From the NCBI GenBank assembly GCA_033763795.1, contig JANRJV010000034.1, positions 1-60,962 on the forward strand: 60,962 nt of DNA, read 5' to 3'. Origin of the DNA: JAEUIV01 sp033763795 (GTDB lineage: Bacteria; Planctomycetota; Phycisphaerae; Phycisphaerales; UBA1924). Shown one piece after another: positions 19,648 to 28,011 of the stretch; position 1 is the stretch's first letter; the number at the start of each line of letters is the position of its first letter. Made by a program: the position numbers and the translations under genes. The notes under the pieces were generated by a model. The model was not told where the DNA came from, did not search any database, and saw nothing but the letters and a program-made list of their open reading frames with translations.

Positions 19648-20703
19648 ATGCCCTCCGCCGCGATCCCGCTCGACCCGCCTCCCGCCGCCGCGCCCGTCCT
19701 CCCCGTGCTCACCGACGCCCTCCTCGGCGTCGAACGCGTCTTCGAAGAGCACCTCTCCTCAGATCTCCCGCCCGTCTCGCGACTCTGCCGCCACGTCGCC
19801 CGCTACCGCGGCAAGATGGTCCGCCCAACCCTCGTCCTCCTCGCCGGCCTCGCCGCCCACCCCCACGCCTCCGCACACACCCCCGCCTCGCTCCTCACCA
19901 ACGACCACCTCGTCCTCGGCGCCGTCTGCGAGATGGTCCACATGGCCACCCTCGTCCACGACGACGTCCTCGACGAAGCCGCCACCCGCCGCCGCGGCTC
20001 AACCATCAACGCGCTCCACGGCAACGAAGCCGCCGTCATGCTCGGCGACTACCTCATCGCCTCCGCCTACGAACTCTGCGCACGCCTCCCCGATCAACGC
20101 GCCGCCCGACGCATCGGCCGCGCCAGCATGATCCTCTGCGAAGGCGAACTCCTCCAACTCCACCACCGCGACGACTGGTCCGTCGACGAAGACACGTACC
20201 TCGAAATCGTCGACCGCAAGACCGCCGAGCTCATCGCCGCCGCGGCCGCCCTCGGCGCCGCCTACGCCGGCGCTCCCGAACCCGTCATCGCCGCCGTCGA
20301 GTCCTTCGCCCGCCACGTCGGCATCGCCTTCCAGATCCAGGACGACCTCCTCGACCTCACCGGCAGCGAAGACGTCGTCGGTAAGTCCGTCGGGCGCGAC
20401 CTCCAGAAGGGCAAACTCACTCTCCCCCTCATCCACCACCTCGCCGCCGCCACGCCCACGCTGCGGGGCGAAACCCTCCGCATCCTCGAAGACGCCCGCC
20501 TCCGCGAGGCCGCGCATCTCCCCGCCGACGCCGGCGCCGCCCTCCTCCGCGCCCTCGCCGCCACCAACTCCATCGAGCACGCGCGCGACGCCTCCCGCGC
20601 GCGCATCGAGCACGCCCTCGCCTCCCTTCGCACGCTCCCCGAGTCCCCCGCCCGCGCGCTCCTCGAACACCTCGCGCAGACCACCATCACCCGCGCGGCC
20701 TGA
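19648..20703 (+). CDS. Polyprenyl diphosphate synthase
   Basis: This 351-residue all-helical prenyltransferase condenses isopentenyl diphosphate with an allylic diphosphate, probably making the quinone or carrier-lipid tail. The first Asp-rich motif is LVHDDVLDEA, and the second is FQIQDDLLDLTGSED. GKMVRP and GDLQKGKLTLP-like blocks (here GRDLQKGKLTLPL) are also present. Chain length cannot be read safely, but the lack of bulky residues just before DDVLD suggests a long product (hepta- to decaprenyl). The ATG at 19648 is chosen as the start of homology. Confidence 0.9.
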   Translation: MPSAAIPLDPPPAAAPVLPVLTDALLGVERVFEEHLSSDLPPVSRLCRHVARYRGKMVRPTLVLLAGLAAHPHASAHTPASLLTNDHLVLGAVCEMVHMATLVHDDVLDEAATRRRGSTINALHGNEAAVMLGDYLIASAYELCARLPDQRAARRIGRASMILCEGELLQLHHRDDWSVDEDTYLEIVDRKTAELIAAAAALGAAYAGAPEPVIAAVESFARHVGIAFQIQDDLLDLTGSEDVVGKSVGRDLQKGKLTLPLIHHLAAATPTLRGETLRILEDARLREAAHLPADAGAALLRALAATNSIEHARDASRARIEHALASLRTLPESPARALLEHLAQTTITRAA

Positions 20704-20951
20704 GCCCGAGCCTCCGCTCCGAGCCCGAAGCGCCAGCGAGGGCCGCGTTCTCTACGAGCCCGAAGCGCCGGCGAGGGGTCTTCGGGTCCTCCTCGCCTCG
20801 TGCCTCGGTGCCTTGTGCCTCGCTGCCCTCCCAGCCCTCACCTGCGGCTCTCCGCGCCTTCGCGTTAAGCACCTCTTCTCTCGGCCCCCTCCGCTCTCCG
20901 CCTTCCTATTCGCGCCTTCGCGTTGGACTCCGTCTTCCCCCGCGTTCCGCC
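20704..20951. repeat. Intergenic dispersed repeats (C-rich orientation)
   Basis: Two copies of GAGCCCGAAGCGCC with GCGAGGG lie at about 20714-20780. From about 20855 to 20950 there are two copies of the family with core CGCCTTCGCGTT and the trailer CTCCGTCTTCCCCCGCG. The same families appear in the opposite orientation right of 25 kb. No gene is supported here. Confidence 0.7.
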
Positions 20952-22007
20952 TCACGGGCAACCAGCGCCCGCCACCACCTGCGCCAGCACCGCGACATCG
21001 TCCTGATCGACGTTGCCGTCGCCATTGAAATCCGGGTCGCCTGCCGAGCACGCCGGATCGCCCGCCACCACCTGCGCCAGGCACGCCACGTCATCCTGGT
21101 CCACGTTCCCGTCCTGGTTGAAGTCCGGATCGCACCCGGGCGTCACACGCACGCGCATCGTGAGCGACGCCGTCAGGCCCAGCGACACCGCCGTCGGGTT
21201 CTCCTTCGTGAAGAACGACGGGTATAGCCCGCCCTCGCCCCCGCCCGGCCCGCCGCTCGCCGGTTCCAGCGTCGTCACCATCAGCCGCAGTCGCCCGGTC
21301 GCGCACGCCCGCGCGAAGTACGCCGCGTGCGTCGCGTCGCTCAGGTCCACCTCGAACGTCAGGCTCTCGCCCTGCGGGTTCAGTTGCCCCGGCGCCAGCG
21401 CCGGGTTCACGCCCACCGCCATCGCCGTCGTGTCGAACCGCTGCCGCACCTGCCGCGAGATGTCCGTCGCATTCCCCGCGCCGTCGAACACCGCCGGGTA
21501 CACGCTCCGCACGCCCTCCCGGGGCGGCACCGGCGGGAACGGGCTGAACGCCGTCGTCTCCCCGAACGTCGCCTCCGTCTGCCCGTTGCGATACCCCACG
21601 CCGTACAACTCCACCGGCGTCCCCGGATCAGGGTCCGCCACGTACTCCGGGTCGTTCACGTCGTACAGCGAGCGCACGGAATCCGGCGTCGGGTCGTACC
21701 GCCACCGCTGCTCCGTGCTGAAGTACACCGTCACGCGCGCCGATTCGACCTCGTACCGCGACTCGTCCAGCCCAGACGGCACCAGCCCGAACAGGTCATA
21801 CCCGAGCAGCATCTGCGCATCGCGATCATCAAATCCGGCCTGGTTGATCGCCCCGAACGTCGGCACCGACTGTTCCACACCCGGCGTCGGCGCGAACGGA
21901 TACATGTACCGATCCAGCGTCGGCGCACCCAGCTGCACGTCGAACGTCTGCCCGACCGCCATCCCGCTCACACCCGCGACCACCGCCGCCATCAGACGCG
22001 TCTTCAT
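20952..22007 (-). CDS. Secreted protein with two C-terminal dockerin-like repeats
   Basis: This 351-residue protein has a signal peptide (MKTRLMAAVVAGVSGMAVGQ). A long, probably beta-rich region follows with no family I recognise. It ends in two calcium-loop repeats, DPDFNQDGNVDQDDVACLAQ and DPDFNGDGNVDQDDVAVLAQ, each followed by VVAG, typical of the dockerin type I-like repeats common in planctomycetes. The ATG at 22007 has GGAG nine bases upstream; an alternative ATG lies at 22013. The repeats suggest docking onto a cohesin-like surface partner, which is not in the window. Confidence 0.75.
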   Translation of the reverse strand: MKTRLMAAVVAGVSGMAVGQTFDVQLGAPTLDRYMYPFAPTPGVEQSVPTFGAINQAGFDDRDAQMLLGYDLFGLVPSGLDESRYEVESARVTVYFSTEQRWRYDPTPDSVRSLYDVNDPEYVADPDPGTPVELYGVGYRNGQTEATFGETTAFSPFPPVPPREGVRSVYPAVFDGAGNATDISRQVRQRFDTTAMAVGVNPALAPGQLNPQGESLTFEVDLSDATHAAYFARACATGRLRLMVTTLEPASGGPGGGEGGLYPSFFTKENPTAVSLGLTASLTMRVRVTPGCDPDFNQDGNVDQDDVACLAQVVAGDPACSAGDPDFNGDGNVDQDDVAVLAQVVAGAGCP

Positions 22008-22095
22008 GAGCATGTACTCCGATGTGGAATCAAAATGCTGCCCGGCGAGAAATGATCTCGTCCCGCGGGATACTATCCCTGTCGTGAGCCCTGGA

Positions 22096-22998
22096 ATGCG
22101 AACGAGTCTCAACTCCGTGAAGCCCCGCGACTCCCGCAGGCCCGCGTTCTCGCTCGTCGAGCTCCTGGTCGTCATCGCGACCATCGCCATCCTCATCGCC
22201 ATCCTGCTTCCCGCACTCGCCAAGGCCCGCGCGTGCGTCCGCACCACGCGCGAACTCGCCGCCGCCCAGCACCTCATGCTCGCCTTCGGCCTGTACGCCG
22301 ACGCCTCCCGGGGCCGCGTCCTCACCGGATACCCCACCCGCACGCACGTCGAGGGCCCCATCGAGGTCTTCGACGAAGAAGGCCGCCGCCTCACGGGCGA
22401 ACTCGCGCAGCGATACCCCTGGCGACTCGCGCCCTTCCTCGACCTCAACTTCCGTGGCCTCTACCAGGACGCCAACCTGCTCCGCGACCTCCGCGAGCAG
22501 GAAAGCACCTACACCGACACCGGCATCGACTACGAGTACGTCGTCAGCCTCTACCCCTCGCTCGGCATGAACATCGCCTTCGTCGGCGGCTCCGATCGCC
22601 ACGACGCCTTCAGCCCGCTCTTCCGCCGCGTCTTCGGCCGCGTCCACGTCGAGCAGACCCACGAGCCCCGACGCCCCACCGACCTCATCGTCTTCGCCTC
22701 CGCCCGCGCCGAAGACCCCGGCGGCCTGCCCCTCAACGGCCCGCCGCAAGGCTACTTCCGCCTCGAACCCCCGCGCTTCTCCGCCGCCCGCGGCCCGCAA
22801 TGGCAGCCCGCCTACGAACCCGCTTCCACCACCCCCGGCGCCAACAGCGGCTACCTCTCCCTCCGCCACTCCAGCCGCAAGGCCGTCACCGCCCGTTTCG
22901 ACGGCCACGCCTCCCTCGCCTCGTGGGACCAACTCACCGACATGCGCCTCTGGGCCGACAACGCCACCAGCGCCGACTGGACCATCTCGCCCCGCTGA
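22096..22998 (+). CDS. Prepilin-type (N-methylation motif) pseudopilin-like protein
   Basis: This 300-residue protein carries a classic type II/IV pseudopilin start: a short basic leader, then AFSLVELLVVIATIAILIAI with the conserved Glu five residues after the cleavage site. The large globular part has no known family. The C-terminal RHSSRKAVTARFDGHASL resembles the H-x9-DG block seen in planctomycete DUF1559-type proteins. Processing by a prepilin peptidase and periplasmic assembly are family inferences. It is divergent from the dockerin-like gene, 88 bases away. An in-frame GTG at 22084 is an alternative start. Confidence 0.85.
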   Translation: MRTSLNSVKPRDSRRPAFSLVELLVVIATIAILIAILLPALAKARACVRTTRELAAAQHLMLAFGLYADASRGRVLTGYPTRTHVEGPIEVFDEEGRRLTGELAQRYPWRLAPFLDLNFRGLYQDANLLRDLREQESTYTDTGIDYEYVVSLYPSLGMNIAFVGGSDRHDAFSPLFRRVFGRVHVEQTHEPRRPTDLIVFASARAEDPGGLPLNGPPQGYFRLEPPRFSAARGPQWQPAYEPASTTPGANSGYLSLRHSSRKAVTARFDGHASLASWDQLTDMRLWADNATSADWTISPR

Positions 22999-23251
22999 CC
23001 TCAGCACCGCTGACCTCGGGTGGCTTTTCTCCCTTTCACCCCTTCACCGTTTCATCTCTTCACACCTTCGCGTACTTCGCGTTGAACCTCCCTCCTCAGT
23101 CTGGGTAGCACAGGCGTCCCGCCTGTGCTCCTTCTAACTCCTCCTCCCCCTCTCCCCTCCATCCTGCTCAGCGTTCTGCCTCCTGTATCTCTTCGCTTCT
23201 TCGCGCCTTCGCGTTGAACTCCTCCGTCTTCCGCCGCGTTCCGCCTTCTCC
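22999..23251. repeat. Intergenic repeats (C-rich orientation)
   Basis: Two copies of the CACCTTCGCG/CGCGTTGAAC family lie at about 23060-23090 and 23185-23250 (TCGCGCCTTCGCGTTGAAC, then CTCCGTCTTCCGCCGCG). The second hairpin repeat lies between them. No gene is supported. Confidence 0.65.
23107..23129. repeat. Intergenic hairpin repeat (copy 2)
   Basis: Ten-base perfect arms AGCACAGGCG and CGCCTGTGCT flank the loop TCC. It is nearly identical to the copy at 13626-13646, including flanking bases (TCCTNNTAAC-like). Confidence 0.8.
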
Positions 23252-25003
23252 TCACCCCGACCAACCGCGCATCGGCACCCGCACCCCGCGCGCGTCCGCG
23301 CACCGCTGCGCCACCTCGTACCCCGCGTCCGCGTGCCGGAACACGCCCATCATCGGGTCGTTCGTCAGCACCCGTTCCACACGCCGCGCGGCCTGCGCCG
23401 TCCCGTCCGCCACCACCACCTGCCCCGCGTGCTGGCTGAACCCGATCCCCACCCCGCCCCCGTGGTGGAACGACACCCACGACGCCCCGCTCGCCACATT
23501 CACCAGCGCGTTCAGAATCGCCCAGTCGCTCACCGCGTCCGTCCCGTCCTTCATCGCTTCCGTCTCGCGGTTCGGGCTCGCCACGCTCCCGCAATCCAGG
23601 TGATCCCGCCCGATCACGATCGGCGCTCGCACGCGCCCCTCCGCCACCAGCCGGTTGAACAGCGCCCCGGCCTTGTCACGCTCGCCCAGCCCCAGCCAGC
23701 AGATCCGCGCCGGCAGCCCCTGGAACGCGAACCGCGGCCTGCACGCCTCGAAATCCCCCGCCAGCAACGCCTCCGGGTTCGCATGACACCCCAACACCCA
23801 TCGATGCAGCCGCGCCGCATACTCCCCGCTCGCCGCCGGAAACAACCGCAATATCTCGTAATCCGTCACATAAATGTCCCGCGCATCCCCCGACAGCGCC
23901 GCCCACCGGAACGGCCCCCGCCCCTCGCAGAACTGCCCACGGATGTACGCCGGCACGAACCCGGGAAACGCGAACGCCTCCGCGTACCCATGATCCCGCG
24001 CGCGCTGCCGGATGTTGTTTCCGTAATCAAACGTCTCCGCCCCGCGCTGTTGCAACGCCACCATCGCCCGCACGTGCGCCGCCATCGACGCCATGCTCCG
24101 CGCCACGTACCCCGCCGCGTCGCGCTCGCGCAGCTCCTTCGCCGCCTCCAGCGTCAGCCCCTGCGGCACGTACCCGTACAGCGGATCATGCGCGCTCGTC
24201 TGGTCCGTCAGCACCTCCGGCGTGATCCCCCGCGACAGCAGCCGCTCCAACAAGTCCACCGCGTTCGCGTGCACGCCGATGCTCACCGCGCGGCCTGCCT
24301 TCGCCGCCGCCACCGCCGCGTCGATCCCCGCGTCCAGTCCGCCCGCGATCTCGTCCAGGTACCGGTCCCGCGCACGCCGCTCCAGGCACCCGCGGTCCAC
24401 GTCCGCGATCAGGCACGTCCCGCCCGCGAGCGTCACCGCCAGCGGCTGCGCGCCGCCCATCCCCCCGCACCCCGCCGTCACGCACAGCCGCCCGCGCAGG
24501 TCGCCCCCGAACCGCACCCGCCCGCACTCCGCGAACGTCTCGTACGTCCCCTGCAAGATCCCCTGCGTCCCGATGTAGATCCACGACCCCGCCGTCATCT
24601 GCCCGAACATCATCAGCCCGCGCCGCTCGAGATCATCGAACACCGCCTGCGTTGCCCAATGCGGCACAAGATTCGAGTTCGCGATCAGCACCCGCGGCGA
24701 ATCCTCGTGCGTCCGCACGATCCCCACCGGCTTCCCGCTCTGCACCAGCAGCGTCTCGTCGGCCGCCAGCCCGCGCAGCGACGACACGATCGCGTCGAAC
24801 GCCTCCCACGACCGCGCCGCCTTCCCGCGACCGCCGTACACCACCAGGTCCCCCGGCCGCTCCGCAACCTCCGGGTCCAGGTTGTTCATCAGCATCCGCA
24901 ACGCGGCCTCGGCCTGCCACGTGCGGCACGTCCGCTCCACGCCCCGCGCGGCCCGAACCACACGCGTCTCAACACCAACCTCGCAAGCAGTGGGGGAGTT
25001 CAT
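23252..25003 (-). CDS. hutU: Urocanate hydratase
   Basis: This NAD-dependent enzyme turns urocanate into imidazolonepropionate, the second step of histidine degradation. Signature blocks are TAGCGGMGGAQPLAVTLAGG (cofactor binding), QGLPARICWLGLGERDKAG, and the catalytic-cysteine region HLDCGSVASPNRETEAM. At 583 residues it is slightly longer than the usual 550-560. The ATG at 25003 is chosen; a longer frame to 25090 adds unrelated sequence. The enzyme for the first step, hutH, lies three genes upstream on the same strand. Its codon ends are G-rich, unlike hutH. A perfect palindrome overlaps its start codon. Confidence 0.95.
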   Translation of the reverse strand: MNSPTACEVGVETRVVRAARGVERTCRTWQAEAALRMLMNNLDPEVAERPGDLVVYGGRGKAARSWEAFDAIVSSLRGLAADETLLVQSGKPVGIVRTHEDSPRVLIANSNLVPHWATQAVFDDLERRGLMMFGQMTAGSWIYIGTQGILQGTYETFAECGRVRFGGDLRGRLCVTAGCGGMGGAQPLAVTLAGGTCLIADVDRGCLERRARDRYLDEIAGGLDAGIDAAVAAAKAGRAVSIGVHANAVDLLERLLSRGITPEVLTDQTSAHDPLYGYVPQGLTLEAAKELRERDAAGYVARSMASMAAHVRAMVALQQRGAETFDYGNNIRQRARDHGYAEAFAFPGFVPAYIRGQFCEGRGPFRWAALSGDARDIYVTDYEILRLFPAASGEYAARLHRWVLGCHANPEALLAGDFEACRPRFAFQGLPARICWLGLGERDKAGALFNRLVAEGRVRAPIVIGRDHLDCGSVASPNRETEAMKDGTDAVSDWAILNALVNVASGASWVSFHHGGGVGIGFSQHAGQVVVADGTAQAARRVERVLTNDPMMGVFRHADAGYEVAQRCADARGVRVPMRGWSG

Positions 25004-25015
25004 ACCCGAGGGTAT
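25002..25015. promoter_or_regulatory. Perfect palindrome overlapping the hutU start
   Basis: ATACCCGAGGGTAT is identical on both strands and includes the first two bases of the hutU start codon. It could be an operator for a dimeric repressor, but no regulator gene is present to link to it. Confidence 0.35.
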
Positions 25016-25135
25016 CGCGCCATGCGCGCGGCGCGTCAAGCATCGCGCTCCTACCGGAAAGACCGCTCGCTTACGCTCGCGGCTCGTCAAGCCGGCTCGT
25101 CACGCATCGGGCTCGGAGGGGAAGGGCTCGGTGGG
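25004..25135. other. Strand-composition (GC-skew) switch point
   Basis: Left of here, genes on both strands make the + strand C-rich at third codon positions. For example, + strand proS uses C-ending codons and - strand ugd uses G-ending codons. Right of here the pattern reverses: + strand fumC is G-ending and - strand hutH is C-ending. The sign change, from C-rich to G-rich going rightward, is that expected at a replication origin. No DnaA box of the TTATCCACA type was seen. Confidence 0.6.
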
Positions 25136-25651
25136 CTACCGGCGAGAGCGGCGGAGCTTGGGCTTGAGCCAGAGGAACAGGCCGCTGAGGATGAGGAAGA
25201 GGAGCGAGAGTGCGGCGGCGGGCCAGAGGACGGTGTGGGCCCAGTCGGCGAAGAACGAGCCGTCGTGGATGGATTCGATGAGGTCGCTGCGTCGGTAGGC
25301 GACCTGGAGGAGTTCGCCGGAGGCAAGGTCGATCTGGGCTTCCCAGTCGTTGCGGGCGCGGACCTTGACGATGCCGCGGGCGGGGCGGACGTCGAGGCGG
25401 TTGACGTCGGCCCAGGTGCTGATCTCGAGGCGCGGGTCGGTGCGGCAGGCGGCGAGGATGTCGTCGAAGGAGATGGTGGGGGAGTTCGGGGCGGCGCCGG
25501 TGCGCTCGGTGGGCTGGATCCACGGGACGTACTTCTTGGCGAGCAGCAGGATGCCGGTGGAGGCGATGACGGCGAGCACGAGCGCGGCGACAACGCCGAC
25601 CCACTTGTGTGAGACGAAGGCGAGCTTGAGCAGCGAGGGCGCGCGCTTCAC
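25136..25651 (-). CDS. PepSY-associated membrane protein
   Basis: This 171-residue protein has an N-terminal membrane segment (KWVGVVAALVLAVIASTGILL, about residues 16-36). A periplasmic PepSY-like domain follows (FDDILAACRTDPRLEISTWADVNRL to the SIHDGSFFADWAHTVLW block), then a second membrane segment (LSLLFLILSGLFLWLKPK). The family is linked to flavin reduction or iron uptake membrane proteins. The start is GTG, five bases from the OsmC stop codon, so the two are translationally coupled. Confidence 0.8.
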   Translation of the reverse strand: MKRAPSLLKLAFVSHKWVGVVAALVLAVIASTGILLLAKKYVPWIQPTERTGAAPNSPTISFDDILAACRTDPRLEISTWADVNRLDVRPARGIVKVRARNDWEAQIDLASGELLQVAYRRSDLIESIHDGSFFADWAHTVLWPAAALSLLFLILSGLFLWLKPKLRRSRR

Positions 25652-25655
25652 GCGG

Positions 25656-26081
25656 CTAGTGGAACGAGGTCGTGAGCGTGATCTTGGGGCCGGCGAGGGC
25701 CTTGGAGACGGGGCAGGAGGCCTTGGCGGTCTCGGCGTGCTGCTTGAACTGCGAGGCGTCGAGGCCGGGGACGGAGCCTTCGAGGGAGAGTTCGATGAGG
25801 GGGATCACGAAGCCGGCGTCCTGCTTCTCGAGGTGGACCTTGGCGGTGGCGAAGAGGCGGGTGGCGGTGAAGCCGGCGTTGCCGAGGATGGCGGAGAGCT
25901 GCATGATGAAGCAGCCGGCGTGGGCGGCGGCGATGAGCTCTTCGGGGTTGGTGCCCTGGCCGTCGGCGGCGCGGGCGCGGAAGTCGTAGGGTGCGTCGAG
26001 GGTGGCGGACTGGACCTTGAGGCGGCCCTTGCCCTCGGTGAGATTGCCGGACCATTCGGCCGTGCCGGTGCGTGCAGCCAT
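25656..26081 (-). CDS. OsmC family peroxiredoxin
   Basis: This 141-residue thiol peroxidase of the OsmC/Ohr fold reduces organic hydroperoxides. The two redox cysteines are Cys57 (AAHAGCF) and Cys123 (KASCPVSKAL), and the RARAADGQGTNPEELIAAAHAG block is OsmC-type. The ATG at 26081 has AGGAG six bases upstream. It lies 42 bases after hutH and directly before the PepSY gene on the same strand, suggesting a shared transcript. Confidence 0.92.
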   Translation of the reverse strand: MAARTGTAEWSGNLTEGKGRLKVQSATLDAPYDFRARAADGQGTNPEELIAAAHAGCFIMQLSAILGNAGFTATRLFATAKVHLEKQDAGFVIPLIELSLEGSVPGLDASQFKQHAETAKASCPVSKALAGPKITLTTSFH

Positions 26082-26123
26082 GGGTGACTCCTTTGCGGGA
26101 GCGTAGACGGCGGGAGTGGGGGC

Positions 26124-27650
26124 TCACGTGGCCGCGGGGAAGGCGAAGGCGGCGCGGGAGATGAGGGCGCGGATGGCCTCTATGTCGGGGGTGAGCGGGC
26201 GGTCGGCGGTGAGCGGGGGGACGACGGCGCGGATGCGGCGGTGGGCGTCTTCGACGAGGCGGCCGGAGGTGAGCGGGCGGTGTCGCTCGAGGCCTTCGGC
26301 GGCGCAGAGGAGTTCGATGGCGACGACGGAGGTGGCGAGGTCGAGTGCGCGGCGGGCCTTGGCGCCGGCGCGCGGGCCGAAGGAGTTGTAATCCTCGACC
26401 TCGGCGCTGGTGGGGATGTTGGCGACGCTGGCGGGGTGCGAGAGGCCGATGATCTCGTTGCAGCAGGCGGCGGCGGTGTACTGGGCGATCATGAGGCCGC
26501 TGTGGAGGCCGGGCTGGGGGCTCAAGTAGGCGGGCAGGCCGCTCTCGGTGTCGAAGGCGGAGAGGATCCAGAAGACGCGTCGTTCGGAGATCCCGGCGAG
26601 GGCGGCGAGGGCGATGGTGAGGGCGTCGAGGGGGATGGCGAGGGGCATGCCGTGGAAGTTGCCTGCGCTGATGATGGCGGGTGGGTTGGCGTCGGGGAAG
26701 ACGAGGGGGTTGTCGGTGACGGCGCCGAGTTCATGGAGGACGGTGGATTTTACATAACGCAGGCAGTCGAGGGCGGCGCCCAGGACGGGGGGGATGCAGC
26801 GGAGCGAGTAGGGGTCCTGGACGCGCGGGTCGTTCTCGCGGTGGCTGGGGATGATCTGGCTGGCGTCGAGGAGCGTGCGGAGGCGCGCGGCGACGTCCTG
26901 CTGTCCGGGCTGGCGGCGGATGGCGTGGACGCGTGGGTCGAGGAACTCGTCGGTGGCGCGGGCGGCGTCGATGGACATGGCGGCGGCGACGAGCGCGGCG
27001 TCGAAGAGGGCGTCGGCGTCGAGGCAGAGGAGCGCGGCGTGGGCGGCCATGAGGTGCGTGCCGTTGATGATGGCGAGGCCCTCTTTGGCTTCGAGCGCGA
27101 TCGGTGCGATGTTGGCGGCGCGGAGGGCGTCGGCGCCGGGGACGCGGCGGGCGTCGGCGGTGAAGGCTTCGCCCTCGCCGATGAGGACGAGGCCCATGGC
27201 GGCGAGGGGGGCGAGATCGCCCGAGGCGCCGACGGAGCCGGACTCGGGGATGACGGGGGTGATGCCGGCGTTGAGGCAGGCGAGGAGGGACTCGACGATG
27301 AGGGGGCGGACGCCGCTGTGGCCCCGGGCGAGGGAGGCGGCGGAGAGGAGCATCATGGCGCGGACGAGGTCGGTGGGGAGCGGTGCGCCGACGCCGGCGG
27401 CGTGTGAGCGGAGGAGGTTGCGCTGGAGGTCGCGGAGTTGATCGGCGGGGATGCGCTGGCGGGAGAGGGAACCGAAGCCGGTGTTGAGGCCGTAGTGGGC
27501 GAGGCCGTCGGTGGTGGCGGCGTCGATGGCGCGGCGAGCGGGGAGCATGCGATCGCGCGCGGCGGGGTCGAGCGCGACGGGGACGCGTGCACGGGCGACG
27601 GCGGCGATGTCGGGGAGGGAGAGCGGTGCGCCGGTGAGGAGAAGGGGCAT
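26124..27650 (-). CDS. hutH: Histidine ammonia-lyase
   Basis: This lyase removes ammonia from histidine to give urocanate, the entry step of histidine use as carbon and nitrogen. The self-made MIO cofactor triad is Ala142-Ser143-Gly144 within GSVGASGDLAPLA. HYGLNTGFGSL near residue 52 and the late block TSAEVEDYNSFGPRAG are also characteristic. The 508-residue length is normal. It leads a leftward series hutH - osmC - pepSY - hutU; the later Hut enzymes (HutI, HutG/F) are absent from the window. Confidence 0.94.
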   Translation of the reverse strand: MPLLLTGAPLSLPDIAAVARARVPVALDPAARDRMLPARRAIDAATTDGLAHYGLNTGFGSLSRQRIPADQLRDLQRNLLRSHAAGVGAPLPTDLVRAMMLLSAASLARGHSGVRPLIVESLLACLNAGITPVIPESGSVGASGDLAPLAAMGLVLIGEGEAFTADARRVPGADALRAANIAPIALEAKEGLAIINGTHLMAAHAALLCLDADALFDAALVAAAMSIDAARATDEFLDPRVHAIRRQPGQQDVAARLRTLLDASQIIPSHRENDPRVQDPYSLRCIPPVLGAALDCLRYVKSTVLHELGAVTDNPLVFPDANPPAIISAGNFHGMPLAIPLDALTIALAALAGISERRVFWILSAFDTESGLPAYLSPQPGLHSGLMIAQYTAAACCNEIIGLSHPASVANIPTSAEVEDYNSFGPRAGAKARRALDLATSVVAIELLCAAEGLERHRPLTSGRLVEDAHRRIRAVVPPLTADRPLTPDIEAIRALISRAAFAFPAAT

Positions 27651-28011
27651 GGCGGATGGTGTCGTACGCGGGGAGCGGGATCAAGGGGCGGTCGGTAGGC
27701 TGAAGGCGCGGGAGGGAGGCAACGTCCTATAAGATAGGTTATGTAAAACGGAGTGGGTGGAGGAGAGGAGGCATTCGGGATTCGGCATTCGGGATTCGGC
27801 ATTCGGGATTCGGCATTCGGGATTCGGCATTCGGGATTCGGCATTCGGGATTCGGCATTCGGGCAGGAAGTTCGGGCGAGGCATTCGGGGGAGGCAGTAG
27901 GCATTCGGAGGAGGCGGTCGGGGGAGGGAGTCGAGAGGCGGTCGGAAGAGGCATCGTGCATTCGGCATTGGGCATTCGGGGGAGGCAGTCCGAGACAGGC
28001 GGGAGGATGGC
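27651..28011. other. Gene-free region with tandem repeats
   Basis: This region contains the 14-base tandem array at 27771-27864. After it, looser variants (GGCATTCGG, GGCAGTAGG, GGAGGCAG) continue to about 27990. An AT-richer patch, ATAAGATAGGTTATGTAAAA (27729-27748), may be a promoter. No gene is supported. Confidence 0.6.
27771..27864. repeat. 14-base tandem repeat, six full copies
   Basis: The unit GCATTCGGGATTCG starts at 27771, 27785, 27799, 27813, 27827 and 27841, with a partial copy from 27855. The copies are identical, which points to recent slippage or expansion. Because 14 is not a multiple of three and stops are avoided, the array reads as a repeating peptide in some frames; that is an artefact. 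Confidence 0.9.

Noticed and set aside
17712..19712. A 666-residue leftward open frame
   Set aside because: It is rich in Gly/Ala/Asp/Val and reads an out-of-frame strand of ugd and antisense of two good genes; typical of high-GC shadow frames.
25004..25135. DnaA boxes at the skew switch
   Set aside because: No TTATCCACA-like nonamers were found; the origin reading rests on skew alone.
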